64,000 nt of DNA from a bacterium UBP2_UBA5202 (GTDB taxonomy: Bacteria; Edwardsbacteria; AC1; EtOH8). The notes beneath the pieces are model-generated. The model saw only the letters and a list, made by a program, of their open reading frames with translations. It was not told the DNA's origin and searched no databases. This document shows, piece by piece, positions 8,821-17,386 of this stretch. The translations under genes and the position numbers were made by a program. The stretch spans positions 1 through 64,000 of the forward strand of contig DHVS01000031.1 in assembly GCA_002412795.1 (NCBI GenBank), given 5' to 3'. The number at the start of each line of letters is the position of its first letter. Within the stretch, counting starts at the first letter, position 1.

Positions 8821-9572
8821 GAAAGCCCATCATCGCCGGAAACTGGAAGATGTACAAAACCCTGGCCGAAGCCAAGGAACTGGCGGCGGGCATCGTTATA
8901 AATGTAAAGAAACACGTAGGTACTGATGTCATTCTGTGCCCGCCTTTTACTGTCCTGGCGGCGGTATCGGAGATCGTCAAAAACACCGTCATTGAACTGG
9001 GCGCCCAGAACTGCCATTTCCAGGAAAAGGGGGCCTTTACCGGAGAGGTTTCTCCCAAGTTTTTGCTTGACTTTGGGTGCAAATATGTTATAATTGGCCA
9101 TTCTGAGCGCCGTCAATATTTCGGTGAAGACGACGCTCTTATCAATAGGAAGCTCAAAGCCGCCATGGGCTTTGGGTTGTATCCAATCTTCTGCATTGGC
9201 GAAACCCTGGACCAGCGGAATCAGAAACAGACCTTCGATATCTTAAAGGGCCAGGTGCTAAAGGGTCTGGAAGGCATCAGTCTGTCCGACCCGCTTAAAA
9301 TGGTGCTGGCCTACGAACCGGTCTGGGCCATCGGCACCGGGGTCACCGCCACCAAGGAACAGGCCCAGGAAGTGCACCAATATCTGCGCAGCCTGCTTTC
9401 GGGTCTCTGGGGGCCGGACACCGCAGGCCAGGTCAGGATTCAGTACGGCGGCAGCGTCAAGCCGGAGAACATCGCCGAGCTGATGGACCAGCCCGATATC
9501 GATGGAGCGCTGGTGGGCGGGGCCAGCCTGGACCCGGAATCGTTTTCCAGGATAATAAAGTTCAAGGGATAA
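8817..9572 (+). CDS. tpiA: Triosephosphate isomerase
   Basis: Glycolytic and gluconeogenic enzyme of normal length (251 aa) that interconverts dihydroxyacetone phosphate and glyceraldehyde 3-phosphate. It shows the catalytic Lys in AGNWKMYK (about 7-14), the catalytic His in GHSERR (about 97-102), the catalytic Glu in AYEPVWAIGTG and the phosphate-binding YGGSVKPEN. The ATG is preceded by AAGGAG and is stop/start coupled to mini-ORF 2, so its translation may depend on upstream translation. It is followed closely by secG. Confidence 0.97.
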   Translation: MRKPIIAGNWKMYKTLAEAKELAAGIVINVKKHVGTDVILCPPFTVLAAVSEIVKNTVIELGAQNCHFQEKGAFTGEVSPKFLLDFGCKYVIIGHSERRQYFGEDDALINRKLKAAMGFGLYPIFCIGETLDQRNQKQTFDILKGQVLKGLEGISLSDPLKMVLAYEPVWAIGTGVTATKEQAQEVHQYLRSLLSGLWGPDTAGQVRIQYGGSVKPENIAELMDQPDIDGALVGGASLDPESFSRIIKFKG

Positions 9573-9585
9573 AGCATCCTCCATT

Positions 9586-9933
9586 TTGAAAGGCAAGACA
9601 AAAGTGTACAATCTGCTACTCATAATTCACGTGATAGGCTGCCTGCTCCTGATCGGAATAGTATTGATGCAGACCGGCAAGGGCGGGCTGGGTTCGGCCA
9701 TGGGCGGAAGCACCGAGCAAATGTTCGGAGGCCGGGGCGCGGCCCCGTTCCTGACCAGGGCCACCACCGTGCTGGCTGTCATGTTCATGCTGACCTCGCT
9801 GTCCCTGTCCTTCATGTCCGGGCGCAAGGCCAAGACCCCTTCCGCCATAGAAAAATCCCTGCAACAGGGCCAGACGGCCCCCTCCCAGCAGCAGGAGCAG
9901 CCAGCCCAGCCGTTGCCGGGCAGCACCAAATAA
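9586..9933 (+). CDS. secG: Preprotein translocase subunit SecG
   Basis: Small inner-membrane component of the SecYEG channel. It has two membrane helices (LLLIIHVIGCLLLIGIVLMQ and the LAVMFMLTSLSLSFM region) flanking the conserved loop QTGKGGLGSAMGG, with GGRGAAPFLTRAT after it. It ends in a low-complexity Gln/Pro tail. The frame opens at TTG 9586 without a ribosome binding site. GTG at 9604, preceded by AAAGG and giving MYNLLLIIHV, is the more likely true start. Confidence 0.9.
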   Translation: MKGKTKVYNLLLIIHVIGCLLLIGIVLMQTGKGGLGSAMGGSTEQMFGGRGAAPFLTRATTVLAVMFMLTSLSLSFMSGRKAKTPSAIEKSLQQGQTAPSQQQEQPAQPLPGSTK

Positions 9934-9982
9934 AAAACAATTCAGGCCATCATAAAGAAGCATTAGGAGAAACTAAAACATC

Positions 9983-10477
9983 ATGTACGCAGTAATAGAA
10001 TGCGGCGGAACCCAGGTACGGGTATTCCAGAACGCCAAGGTCAGGATCCCCCGGATAGACGCCAAGGAAGGCGAAAAATATAAGATCGAAAAGATACTGC
10101 TGGTCTCCAACGGTCAGGATATTGTGGTGGGTTCGCCCACGGTCAAGGATGCCTTGGTGGAAGCCACCGTGGTCGGTCATCCCCGTTCGGCCAAGATAGT
10201 GGGCATGATCTACAAACCCAAAAAGGATTACCGCCGCCACTGGGGCGCCCGGACCCATTTTACCGAACTGTTCATCGAAAAGGTCAGCCATCCCACGGTC
10301 AAGCCGCTGGAGAAACTGGCCCGGCCCGGAGCCGCTAAAAAGCAGACCGTAAAAAAAGCCCAGCCCAAGAAGCTTGTCCTGAAGGGTGCCGAAGGGGCGG
10401 CGGCCGAAAAAATAGAAACCAAATCAGCCAAGGCCGAACCGGCCAAGCCGGCAGCGGTTAAAGGAGGAAAGAAATAA
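9983..10477 (+). CDS. rplU: Ribosomal protein L21 with basic C-terminal tail
   Basis: Large-subunit protein. The first 103 residues match bL21 (MYAVIECGGTQVRVFQ at the start, YKPKKDYRRHWGARTHFTELFIEKV near 75-100). The remaining 60 residues are a Lys/Ala/Pro-rich extension (KKQTVKKAQPKKLVLKG and similar) not present in typical L21 proteins. A GGAG site precedes the ATG. Its stop overlaps the rpmA start by one base (TAATG), the usual L21-L27 pairing. Confidence 0.96.
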   Translation: MYAVIECGGTQVRVFQNAKVRIPRIDAKEGEKYKIEKILLVSNGQDIVVGSPTVKDALVEATVVGHPRSAKIVGMIYKPKKDYRRHWGARTHFTELFIEKVSHPTVKPLEKLARPGAAKKQTVKKAQPKKLVLKGAEGAAAEKIETKSAKAEPAKPAAVKGGKK

Positions 10478-10752
10478 TGGCACATAAAAAAGGCGGAGGC
10501 TCTTCCAATAACGGCCGGGACAGTAATTCCCAGCGATTGGGAATAAAGGTTTTCGGCAATCAGAAGGTTTTGTCCGGCGCGGTGTTGGTGAGGCAGAGGG
10601 GCACCAAGTTCTATCCCGGCACCAACGTGATGCGGGGCACTGATGACACATTGTTCGCAGTGGCCGAAGGCTATGTTCATTTTGAGCCCAAAGGAAGACA
10701 GCACAAACAAATAAGCGTCCATCCCGAACTAAAACTTCCGGCGAGCAAATAG
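10477..10752 (+). CDS. rpmA: Ribosomal protein L27
   Basis: Large-subunit protein bL27 of 91 aa. It begins MAHKKGGGSSNNGRDSNSQ directly, with no cleaved N-terminal extension of the Firmicutes type. The core has GNQKVLSGAVLVRQRGTKF and GTDDTLFAVAEGYV. It is coupled to rplU. The intrinsic terminator hairpin begins inside its final codons. Confidence 0.97.
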   Translation: MAHKKGGGSSNNGRDSNSQRLGIKVFGNQKVLSGAVLVRQRGTKFYPGTNVMRGTDDTLFAVAEGYVHFEPKGRQHKQISVHPELKLPASK

Positions 10753-10765
10753 CTCGCCTTTTTTT
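10740..10765 (+). terminator. Intrinsic terminator overlapping the rpmA stop codon
   Basis: A 7-bp GC-rich stem, GGCGAGC (10740-10746) with GCTCGCC (10752-10758), and a 5-nt loop, followed by a run of seven T. The rpmA stop codon straddles the loop and the second arm. Confidence 0.85.
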
Positions 10766-10961
10766 ATTTACTTCCTTAAATGGATTTATCAGGAATGCAA
10801 GAATACAGGAATTTTAAACGTTCGAACTGCAAGAAAAACAAGAACAATAATCCTTTTGACCCGCAAAATGGACTTGGGATAGGTTATTGGGTCAGGCATT
10901 TAGTGAAAGCAGACTGTATTTAAATTAAATTTAAAATGTAAATCCTGTCAAAAAAGACTTT

Positions 10962-11600
10962 ATGATCGATACCATCATCTTTGATGCCGACGGAGTGATC
11001 TTAGACAGCGAGAAATTGTGGGACAAGGGTCAGGAGGAGTTCCTGAGACGGAGGGGTTTCAAATATGACCGGGATAAACTGAAGCACCTAATGACCTCCA
11101 CCTCCCCGGCCGAAGGGGTGTTGGTGATGCAGAAGCATCATGGTTTTACCGGCGATCCGGATGTCCTGGCCAGGGAAAGGATCCAAATAGTCAGAAACCT
11201 TTTTGAGACCGAACTGAGCCTGATGGAAGGGTTCCTGGATTTTTTCAATTCCGTCAGAAACACCCATAAGACCTGCATCGCCACTTCTCTGGATGAAGAA
11301 CTTCTGTCCATCGCCGAACGAAAACTGGGACTGGCAGCGCTTTTCGGGCCCAATATCTTCACCATCGCCCAGGTGGGGAACAAGGGGAAACCCGATCCGG
11401 CGGTATTTCTGTATGCGGCCCAAAAGATGGCTTCCCGGGCGGAGCAGTGTCTGGCGATAGAAGACTCGCCCTATGGTATCACCGCCGCCAAACGGGCCGG
11501 GATGCGTTGCATAGGGCTGGCCACCACTTATGGCAGAGAGATGCTTTACGAAGCAGATACGGTGGTGCAAACCTTTGATCAAATAACGATCCAAAATTAA
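10962..11600 (+). CDS. HAD-superfamily hydrolase (beta-phosphoglucomutase/phosphatase-like)
   Basis: 212-aa subfamily IA HAD protein. Motif I is FDADGVILDSE (about 7-17), followed by a helical cap (18-90), a motif II-like IATS at about 107-110, motif III Lys in GNKGKPDP, and motif IV EDSPYGITAAKRAGM. The fold fits small phosphosugar phosphatases or beta-phosphoglucomutase; the substrate cannot be told. It stands alone between the rpmA terminator and the pckA promoter. The 210 bp before it is AT-rich with no clear consensus promoter. Confidence 0.85.
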   Translation: MIDTIIFDADGVILDSEKLWDKGQEEFLRRRGFKYDRDKLKHLMTSTSPAEGVLVMQKHHGFTGDPDVLARERIQIVRNLFETELSLMEGFLDFFNSVRNTHKTCIATSLDEELLSIAERKLGLAALFGPNIFTIAQVGNKGKPDPAVFLYAAQKMASRAEQCLAIEDSPYGITAAKRAGMRCIGLATTYGREMLYEADTVVQTFDQITIQN

Positions 11601-11625
11601 AAAACCGCCGTCCCCTGTTTCCCTC

Positions 11626-11654
11626 TTGTAAAAAACGGACAAAAGATTTATAAT
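11626..11654 (+). promoter_or_regulatory. Sigma-70-type promoter before pckA
   Basis: TTGTAA at 11626-11631 and a perfect TATAAT at 11649-11654 with 17-bp spacing. It implies an untranslated leader of about 130 nt before pckA. Confidence 0.65.
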
Positions 11655-11791
11655 AAAAATTCTTGTTAAAAAAGGTGCCCAAGGCAGCGCAGCGAACCTC
11701 ATCTTCGTTCGAAAGGCTATCCGGGAAAAAGTAGCGGGATCATATTGAGCAGTAAAATCAATATTCAATATATTAAAGGAGCTTTTTGGAA

Positions 11792-13372
11792 ATGGACATC
11801 AGGAAAGAACTGGAAACCATGGGCATTAAGAATGCCAGGCAGGTATTTCGAAACCTTACCACTGCCCAACTGATAGAACTGTCCCTGGCCAAAAGCGAGG
11901 GAATGCTGGCCTCCAACGGTACCCTGGTAGTAAGCACCGGAGAGCCCAGCGGCCGTTCTCCTAACGACAAATTTTTTGTGGAGGAAGATTCCACCAAGGG
12001 AGATATCTCCTGGAGCAAGGTAAACGTCGGCTGCAAGGAGGCCCAGTTCAAGAAAATGCTGGAAAAGGCCCACGCCTATCTCCAGAACCGCGATATATTC
12101 GTTTTCGACGGATTTGTGGGAGCGGATCCCAAGTACCGCCTGGCGGTCCGGGTGATCACCGACACCGTCTGGCACGCCCTGTTCGCTCAAACGCTTTTCA
12201 TTCGGCCCTCAGCGCAGGAACTGGAGGATTTCAAACCTGGTTTCACCGTAATGGGCTGCGGCGCCATGAAAGCCAACCCGGGATTTGACGGCACCAGGTC
12301 CGAGGTTTTTGTGGGAGTAAGCTTTGAACAGAAGATCAACCTGATCATCGGCTCCATGTACGGGGGAGAGATCAAAAAGAGCATCTTTACCATTCTCAAT
12401 TACCTTCTACCCAAACATAACGTTTTCCCCATGCACTGTTCGGCCAACGTGGGCAAAGACGGCGACGCTGCATTGTTCTTCGGCCTCTCAGGCACCGGCA
12501 AGACCACCCTTTCGGCCGATCCCAACCGCCGGCTGATCGGTGACGACGAGCATGGCTGGTCGGACGCCGGCATCTTCAATTTTGAGGGTGGCTGCTATGC
12601 CAAGGTCATTAAACTTTCGGCCGAGGCCGAGCCCCAGATATTCAATGCCATCCGGTTCGGCTCCCTGCTGGAGAACGTGGTGGTGGAAAAGGACAGCCGG
12701 CTGATTGATTACAACTCCGATGCCATCACCGAAAACACCCGCGCCACCTATCCGGTGGAGCACATCCCCAACTGCGTGATCCCGGGGGTGGGCGGTCATC
12801 CCCAAAACGTATTCTTTTTGACCTGCGATGCCTTCGGGGTTTTGCCTCCCATAGCCAAACTGACCCCGGCCATGGCCAGCTACCATTTCCTCTCCGGATT
12901 CACTGCCAAACTGGCCGGGACCGAAAGCGGGGTCACCGAGCCCCAGCCCACTTTTTCCACCTGTTTTGGCGCGCCATTCATGCCGTTGCATCCCACCAAA
13001 TATGCCGAGATGCTGGCCCAGTGCCTTTCCAGATACAAGGCCAACTGCTGGCTGGTGAATACCGGATGGTCCGGCGGCCCGGTGGGAACCGGAAAAAGGA
13101 TGAAGATCTCCATCACCCGGGCTTTGCTGACAGCGGCTCTGAACGGCCAGCTGGAAACTTCCAAATTCGCCCCCGATCCGACCTTCAACATACTGGTGCC
13201 CGATGCCTGTCCCGGAGTCCCCTCCGAAGTACTGGCTCCCAAGAACACTTGGTCCGACAAAGCGGCTTACGATAAAAAAGCCAAAGAACTGGCCGCTATG
13301 TTCGCCAAAAATTTCGAGCAGTATAAAAGCTATGCTTCCAAAGAGATCCAGGAGGCAGGCCCCAAGGCCTGA
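11792..13372 (+). CDS. pckA: Phosphoenolpyruvate carboxykinase (ATP)
   Basis: Converts oxaloacetate and ATP to phosphoenolpyruvate, CO2 and ADP; the gateway to gluconeogenesis. About 526 aa, as usual for the ATP-dependent class. Motifs: GEPSGRSPNDKF near 52, the kinase-1a loop GLSGTGKTTLSADPNR, the metal-binding GDDEHGWSDAGIFNFEGG, and MKISITRALL towards the end. AAGGAG at 11776-11781 fits ATG 11792 better than TTG 11786. With tpiA nearby this gives a gluconeogenic context. Confidence 0.96.
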   Translation: MDIRKELETMGIKNARQVFRNLTTAQLIELSLAKSEGMLASNGTLVVSTGEPSGRSPNDKFFVEEDSTKGDISWSKVNVGCKEAQFKKMLEKAHAYLQNRDIFVFDGFVGADPKYRLAVRVITDTVWHALFAQTLFIRPSAQELEDFKPGFTVMGCGAMKANPGFDGTRSEVFVGVSFEQKINLIIGSMYGGEIKKSIFTILNYLLPKHNVFPMHCSANVGKDGDAALFFGLSGTGKTTLSADPNRRLIGDDEHGWSDAGIFNFEGGCYAKVIKLSAEAEPQIFNAIRFGSLLENVVVEKDSRLIDYNSDAITENTRATYPVEHIPNCVIPGVGGHPQNVFFLTCDAFGVLPPIAKLTPAMASYHFLSGFTAKLAGTESGVTEPQPTFSTCFGAPFMPLHPTKYAEMLAQCLSRYKANCWLVNTGWSGGPVGTGKRMKISITRALLTAALNGQLETSKFAPDPTFNILVPDACPGVPSEVLAPKNTWSDKAAYDKKAKELAAMFAKNFEQYKSYASKEIQEAGPKA

Positions 13373-13390
13373 TAGCAAAACATCCCCAGC

Positions 13391-13428
13391 GGGAAGGCGG
13401 AAAACGATAACTCCGTCTTCCCCTTTTC
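13391..13428 (+). terminator. Intrinsic terminator after pckA
   Basis: An 11-bp stem (GGGAAGGCGGA from 13391 with TCCGTCTTCCC ending at 13422, one G-T pair), a 10-nt loop and a T-rich CTTTTCT tail. Confidence 0.7.
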
Positions 13429-13469
13429 TCACTCAAAAACAGAAATCCAGATAAATGCAGGCAGGAAGA

Positions 13470-14267
13470 ATGAAAACCATCGGTATTATTCCGGCCAGAT
13501 ACGGCTCCACCAGGTTTCCCGGCAAACCGCTGGCGGAAATCCGGGGACGTTCCATGATCTGGCATGTATACCAGCGCTGTCTTAAGGCAAAATCCCTGGA
13601 TCAACTGCTGGTGGCCACCGATGACAGAAGGATCTTTGACCACGTCACAGCTTTTGGCGGTCTGGCGGTGATGACCTCCAGAAAACACAAGTCGGGCACC
13701 GACCGGATAGCAGAGGCCCTGGGAAAATTAGGAACTCGAAAACCTGTCCTGAGCAGTACACGCAGAGCGGGCTTCCGAAATGATTCAAAGTTCGAAATCA
13801 TCATCAACATTCAGGGAGATGAGCCCCTGATAGATCCTAAGGCCATTGACCTTTTAACCAAAGCCATGTCGGATAACAAAAGCATTGAAATGGCCACATT
13901 GGCTGGAAGTTTCAATGATAAAGAGGACCTGTTGAGCCCCAATACTGCCAAGGTGGCGGCAGATGCGCAGGGGTATGCCCTTTATTTTTCCCGCGCGGTC
14001 ATTCCCGGCCGCCGGGGGGGAGCCCTCACGCTTTCCCATTACCTCAAACATATCGGCATCTACGCCTACCGCCGGGATACTTTGTTAAAGCTGATCTCCT
14101 GGCCCCAGTCGGCCCTGGAAAAGGCCGAGAAACTGGAACAGCTGAGGGCTTTGGAACATGGGATAAAGATCAAACTGATAAATACCGGTTACCGCCCCCA
14201 GGCGGTGGATACCCCGGCAGATCTGGTCCGGATAAACAAAGCATTAAGAACTCAATCTTTTACTTGA
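13470..14267 (+). CDS. kdsB: 3-deoxy-manno-octulosonate cytidylyltransferase
   Basis: Activates Kdo as CMP-Kdo for lipid A-core assembly, so it is evidence for LPS. Motifs: IIPARYGSTRFPGKPL at the N-terminus, LVATDD, the SGTDRIAEA metal/nucleotide site, and INIQGDEPLIDP. Between TDRIAEALGKLG and EIIINIQGDEP lie about 20 residues that usual KdsB proteins lack, encoded around 13735-13797, in frame. ATG 13470 gives the family-typical N-terminus; ATG 13455 is also open. Its stop codon lies within the -35 box of the next promoter. Confidence 0.94.
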   Translation: MKTIGIIPARYGSTRFPGKPLAEIRGRSMIWHVYQRCLKAKSLDQLLVATDDRRIFDHVTAFGGLAVMTSRKHKSGTDRIAEALGKLGTRKPVLSSTRRAGFRNDSKFEIIINIQGDEPLIDPKAIDLLTKAMSDNKSIEMATLAGSFNDKEDLLSPNTAKVAADAQGYALYFSRAVIPGRRGGALTLSHYLKHIGIYAYRRDTLLKLISWPQSALEKAEKLEQLRALEHGIKIKLINTGYRPQAVDTPADLVRINKALRTQSFT

Positions 14268-14292
14268 CATTGGTGTTTTTTGGAGTTAAAAT
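14264..14292 (+). promoter_or_regulatory. Sigma-70 promoter before the TPR lipoprotein
   Basis: TTGACA at 14264-14269 and TAAAAT at 14287-14292 with 17-bp spacing. The -35 box contains the kdsB TGA stop codon. Confidence 0.75.
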
Positions 14293-14348
14293 TAAAGTTC
14301 TTGGCAAAAAATCAACAAATTATTTCATAAATTAAAAGGAATCTGACA

Positions 14349-15503
14349 ATGAGGAAACAGTGGATTTCCCTGACCCTATTGGTTTTGGCAATCACAGGGA
14401 TGAGTTTCATGCTGATGGGCTGCGATGCGGTGATCAGCGGAGCCCTGGTCCATATCCAGCAGGATGATTTTCCCGGAGCCATAAAGGTGCTTAACGACGG
14501 CATTGCACAGTCCCCGGGAAACGGCCAGTATTATGCTTTATTGGCTCAATGCTATGTAAGCACCCGGCAGTTCAAGGAAGCCGGACCGGCCTATGAAATG
14601 GCCATCAAGAACTGGCCCGACAAGAAAGACTCACTGATCAAGGCCCGGGACCACGAGTGGGCACTGCTCATCAGCAGCGCCCAGAAAAATCTGAAGCAGA
14701 TGGCAATGGTGGCCCCCGAATCGGTCCAGGCCTATTCCGACAATGTCCAGAAATACCTGAACCAGGCCGTGGATTTTGCCCCGGATAAGGCCGATAATTA
14801 CGCGCTCTTCGGTTCCTACTACAGCCTCAGCGGCCAGTCCGAGGAGTCCAAGAAGATGTTCGAAAAGGCCATCAAAATGGACCCCAACAATGTCAAGCTG
14901 TATCACATCATCGGCAGGAATGCGGCCCAGGTGGGGAACCTGGATGAAGCCGTCAACTATTATAAAAAATACACGGAACTGAAGAAAGACGACCATGAGG
15001 GTTATCTGGAACTCGGGAAGATCTACATGCAGAGGAAAATGTATCCCGAGGCGGTTGTTGCTTTGACCAAGGCCGCCGATTTAAAGAAGGATGACTTTTT
15101 AAGCTTCTATTTCCTGGGCAGCGCCTACCTGCAGACCTTTAAATACCAGGAAGCCATACAGGCGTTCACCGCATCCTCGGTTATCGATCCCAACAACAAG
15201 AACGCTTGGTACAACCTGGGACAGGCCTATTACAGCGCCAAGGATTATCCCAGGGCGGCCGAAAATTTCGACAAAGTGGTGAAGATAGACAATAAAGACC
15301 TGGAGGCCTGGGTGTTTGTGGGGTACCTGTCCGAAAAAGTGAAGGATTATCCGAAGGCAATGGAGGCCTATAAGACCCTGGTCACCCTTAAGCCGGAATC
15401 GGCCGAATACTGGGGAAGCCTGTCCCAGGTCTACGGCAAGATGGGAATGAAGGCCGAAGCCGCTGATGCCGCTAAGAAGGCCAAAGAGCTGGAAAAGCGG
15501 TAA
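14349..15503 (+). CDS. TPR-repeat lipoprotein
   Basis: 384 aa. A basic start (MRKQW), a hydrophobic segment and the lipobox LMGC near residue 25 predict a lipid-anchored protein of the cell envelope. The rest is built of tetratricopeptide repeats of about 34 residues, with clear units such as LFGSYYSLSGQSEESKKMF, LELGKIYMQRKMYPEAVVAL, FLGSAYLQTFKYQEAIQAF, NLGQAYYSAKDYPRAAENF and SLSQVYGKMGMKAEAADAA. TPR lipoproteins usually act as scaffolds in envelope assembly; the partner is unknown. It has its own promoter and terminator, so it is monocistronic. Confidence 0.88.
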   Translation: MRKQWISLTLLVLAITGMSFMLMGCDAVISGALVHIQQDDFPGAIKVLNDGIAQSPGNGQYYALLAQCYVSTRQFKEAGPAYEMAIKNWPDKKDSLIKARDHEWALLISSAQKNLKQMAMVAPESVQAYSDNVQKYLNQAVDFAPDKADNYALFGSYYSLSGQSEESKKMFEKAIKMDPNNVKLYHIIGRNAAQVGNLDEAVNYYKKYTELKKDDHEGYLELGKIYMQRKMYPEAVVALTKAADLKKDDFLSFYFLGSAYLQTFKYQEAIQAFTASSVIDPNNKNAWYNLGQAYYSAKDYPRAAENFDKVVKIDNKDLEAWVFVGYLSEKVKDYPKAMEAYKTLVTLKPESAEYWGSLSQVYGKMGMKAEAADAAKKAKELEKR

Positions 15504-15518
15504 ATTATCTTGTAATCC

Positions 15519-15555
15519 AAAGATGGCAGCTTGATGGAGCTGCCATCTTTTGCTA
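15519..15555 (+). terminator. Intrinsic terminator after the TPR lipoprotein
   Basis: A perfect 13-bp stem (15519-15531 with 15538-15550) and 6-nt loop. The second arm ends in a T run. The symmetric A/T flanks could also serve the other strand. Confidence 0.75.
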
Positions 15556-15714
15556 TTGTTATCGGAGGTCAATGTGACCGGTGCAAGCAGCCTTGGATGG
15601 TTTCCCTGAATGATTAAAGGCGAATAAAAGCAGGACCGGGCAGCTTTGGTGATTGCCGGGGTAAAGCTGGGTCCGCTGATTTGAAAAATAAGCTTAAAAC
15701 CAGAGGATTTAAAC

Positions 15715-16242
15715 ATGAATTTGGCGCTGGCCTTGGATAAATTCAAGAACCTGGAATTAAAAGTATCCAAATTTTACCGTAGATGCTCCGAAGCTGCGGA
15801 CGAAAGAAAATTGAAGGATTTTTTTGAGCAGGCTGCCTGCGAAGAATACGACCATGCCACGCTTTTGGCGGAAATAGCATCTAAAATAAAAAACAGAAAA
15901 CTGGATTTAATAGTCCCGGTGCATATAGTCGACAGGCTGGAAGATTTTATCGATGAGCTGGAGGCCGGCCCAGAAGGTGGTTTTGACCTGAACTGGGCTT
16001 TTGAAAAAATGGTCCACATAGAGAAAAGCGAGTTGAACTCGGTTTATGAAAGCGCCATTCATTATTATACTTTTAACGCCATTCCCCGGCAGCCAATGGA
16101 CAGCCTGTCTGAAAACCTTTCCTCACATATTGCCAGAATAAAGCAGTTCATAGAGGTATCGTCGGATTTACCAGCCATCAGGGAACAGGCGGCTCTACTG
16201 GATGTCAAACCACAAAACTGTTATAAAATAACTTCTGAATAA
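15715..16242 (+). CDS. Ferritin-like (rubrerythrin-related) protein
   Basis: 175-aa all-helical protein. An N-terminal helix with Glu in LKNLELKVSKFYRRC is followed by CEEYDHATLLAEI, which has the E-x2-H arrangement of diiron ferritin-like proteins. A later helix contains MVHIEKSELNSVYESA with further Glu/His candidates. There is no rubredoxin-type Cys pair at either end. A role in iron handling or oxidative stress is plausible but inferred. Diiron binding is uncertain because the second E-x2-H is not clear. Confidence 0.6.
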   Translation: MNLALALDKFKNLELKVSKFYRRCSEAADERKLKDFFEQAACEEYDHATLLAEIASKIKNRKLDLIVPVHIVDRLEDFIDELEAGPEGGFDLNWAFEKMVHIEKSELNSVYESAIHYYTFNAIPRQPMDSLSENLSSHIARIKQFIEVSSDLPAIREQAALLDVKPQNCYKITSE

Positions 16243-16289
16243 TTTTCCCAAGGTGGAATGCTTGTTGGAAATGAAAAACAACCTACGAT

Positions 16290-17354
16290 ATGGAAAAACG
16301 CAGACTTCTTAAAACCAAGGCCGTAAAAATCGGATCTGTGACCATCGGAGGCGGTTCGCCGGTGGCCGTTCAATCAATGACCAATACCGATACCGCCGAC
16401 CTGAAATCCACCCTGGCCCAGATTAAAAGGCTGGAGAAGGCCGGCTGTCAGATTGTCCGCCTGGCCGTCCCCGACCAGCAGGCGGCCCGGGCCTTAAAAC
16501 AGATACGGCAGGGGACCAAACTGCCGCTGGTGGCCGACATCCATTTTGACCACCGTTTGGCCCTGCTGGCCCTGGAGGCCGGGGTGGACAAACTGCGGAT
16601 AAATCCCGGCAACATAGGCTCCAGGGATAAAATCAAACAGGTGGTCAAAGCCGCCGCCCAAAGAGGCGTTCCCATCAGGATCGGGGTCAATGCCGGGTCG
16701 CTGGAGAAGGATATCTTGTCCAGGTACGGGCACCCCACCGCCGCCGGCTTGGTGGAAAGCGCTTTGCGGCATGTCGGAATCCTAGAGGACCTGGACTTTA
16801 CCGATATAGTGATCTCGCTCAAGGGCTCGGAAGTTCCCATGACCATCGAGGCTTATCGCATAATGTCCCAAAGATTAAAGTACCCCCTGCATTTGGGCAT
16901 CACAGAGGCCGGTACGGCCTATGCCGGGGCCCTCCGTTCGGCGGTGGGGATCGGGTCGCTCCTGTCCCAGGGCATCGGGGATACCATCCGGGTATCGCTC
17001 TCCGGTGACCCGGTAAAGGAAGTGGAGGCGGCCCGGATCATCCTGCAGTCCCTGGACCTGGGAAGCTTCGGGCCGGTGGTGCTGGCCTGCCCCACCTGCG
17101 GACGGGCCAGGATAGACGTGGCCGGGATCGCCGGCCGGGTGGAGCGAAGGATCAGGGGCCTCAAAGCACCATTGAAGATCGCGGTGATGGGATGCGCCGT
17201 CAACGGGCCGGGCGAGGCCCGCCAAGCCGACCTCGGGATCGCGGGAGGCAGCAACGGGAAGGGGCTGCTTTTCAAAAAGGGGAAGATTGTGGAGATGGTC
17301 GATGAAAAAATGATGGTGGAAAGACTGCTGGCTGAGATCGGTAAAATATCATAA
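16290..17354 (+). CDS. ispG: 4-hydroxy-3-methylbut-2-enyl diphosphate synthase
   Basis: Iron-sulfur enzyme of the MEP isoprenoid pathway (GcpE). It has the VKIGSVTIGGGSPVAVQSM start, the TIM-barrel motif RINPGNIG near residue 105, and the C-terminal [4Fe-4S] cysteines in CPTCGR and MGCAVNGPGEA. 354 aa is the compact bacterial form without the plant-type central domain. It shows that the organism makes isoprenoids by the MEP route. Confidence 0.96.
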   Translation: MEKRRLLKTKAVKIGSVTIGGGSPVAVQSMTNTDTADLKSTLAQIKRLEKAGCQIVRLAVPDQQAARALKQIRQGTKLPLVADIHFDHRLALLALEAGVDKLRINPGNIGSRDKIKQVVKAAAQRGVPIRIGVNAGSLEKDILSRYGHPTAAGLVESALRHVGILEDLDFTDIVISLKGSEVPMTIEAYRIMSQRLKYPLHLGITEAGTAYAGALRSAVGIGSLLSQGIGDTIRVSLSGDPVKEVEAARIILQSLDLGSFGPVVLACPTCGRARIDVAGIAGRVERRIRGLKAPLKIAVMGCAVNGPGEARQADLGIAGGSNGKGLLFKKGKIVEMVDEKMMVERLLAEIGKIS

Positions 17355-17386
17355 AAAATATAACCCCGGAAAATCAAGGAGGGATC

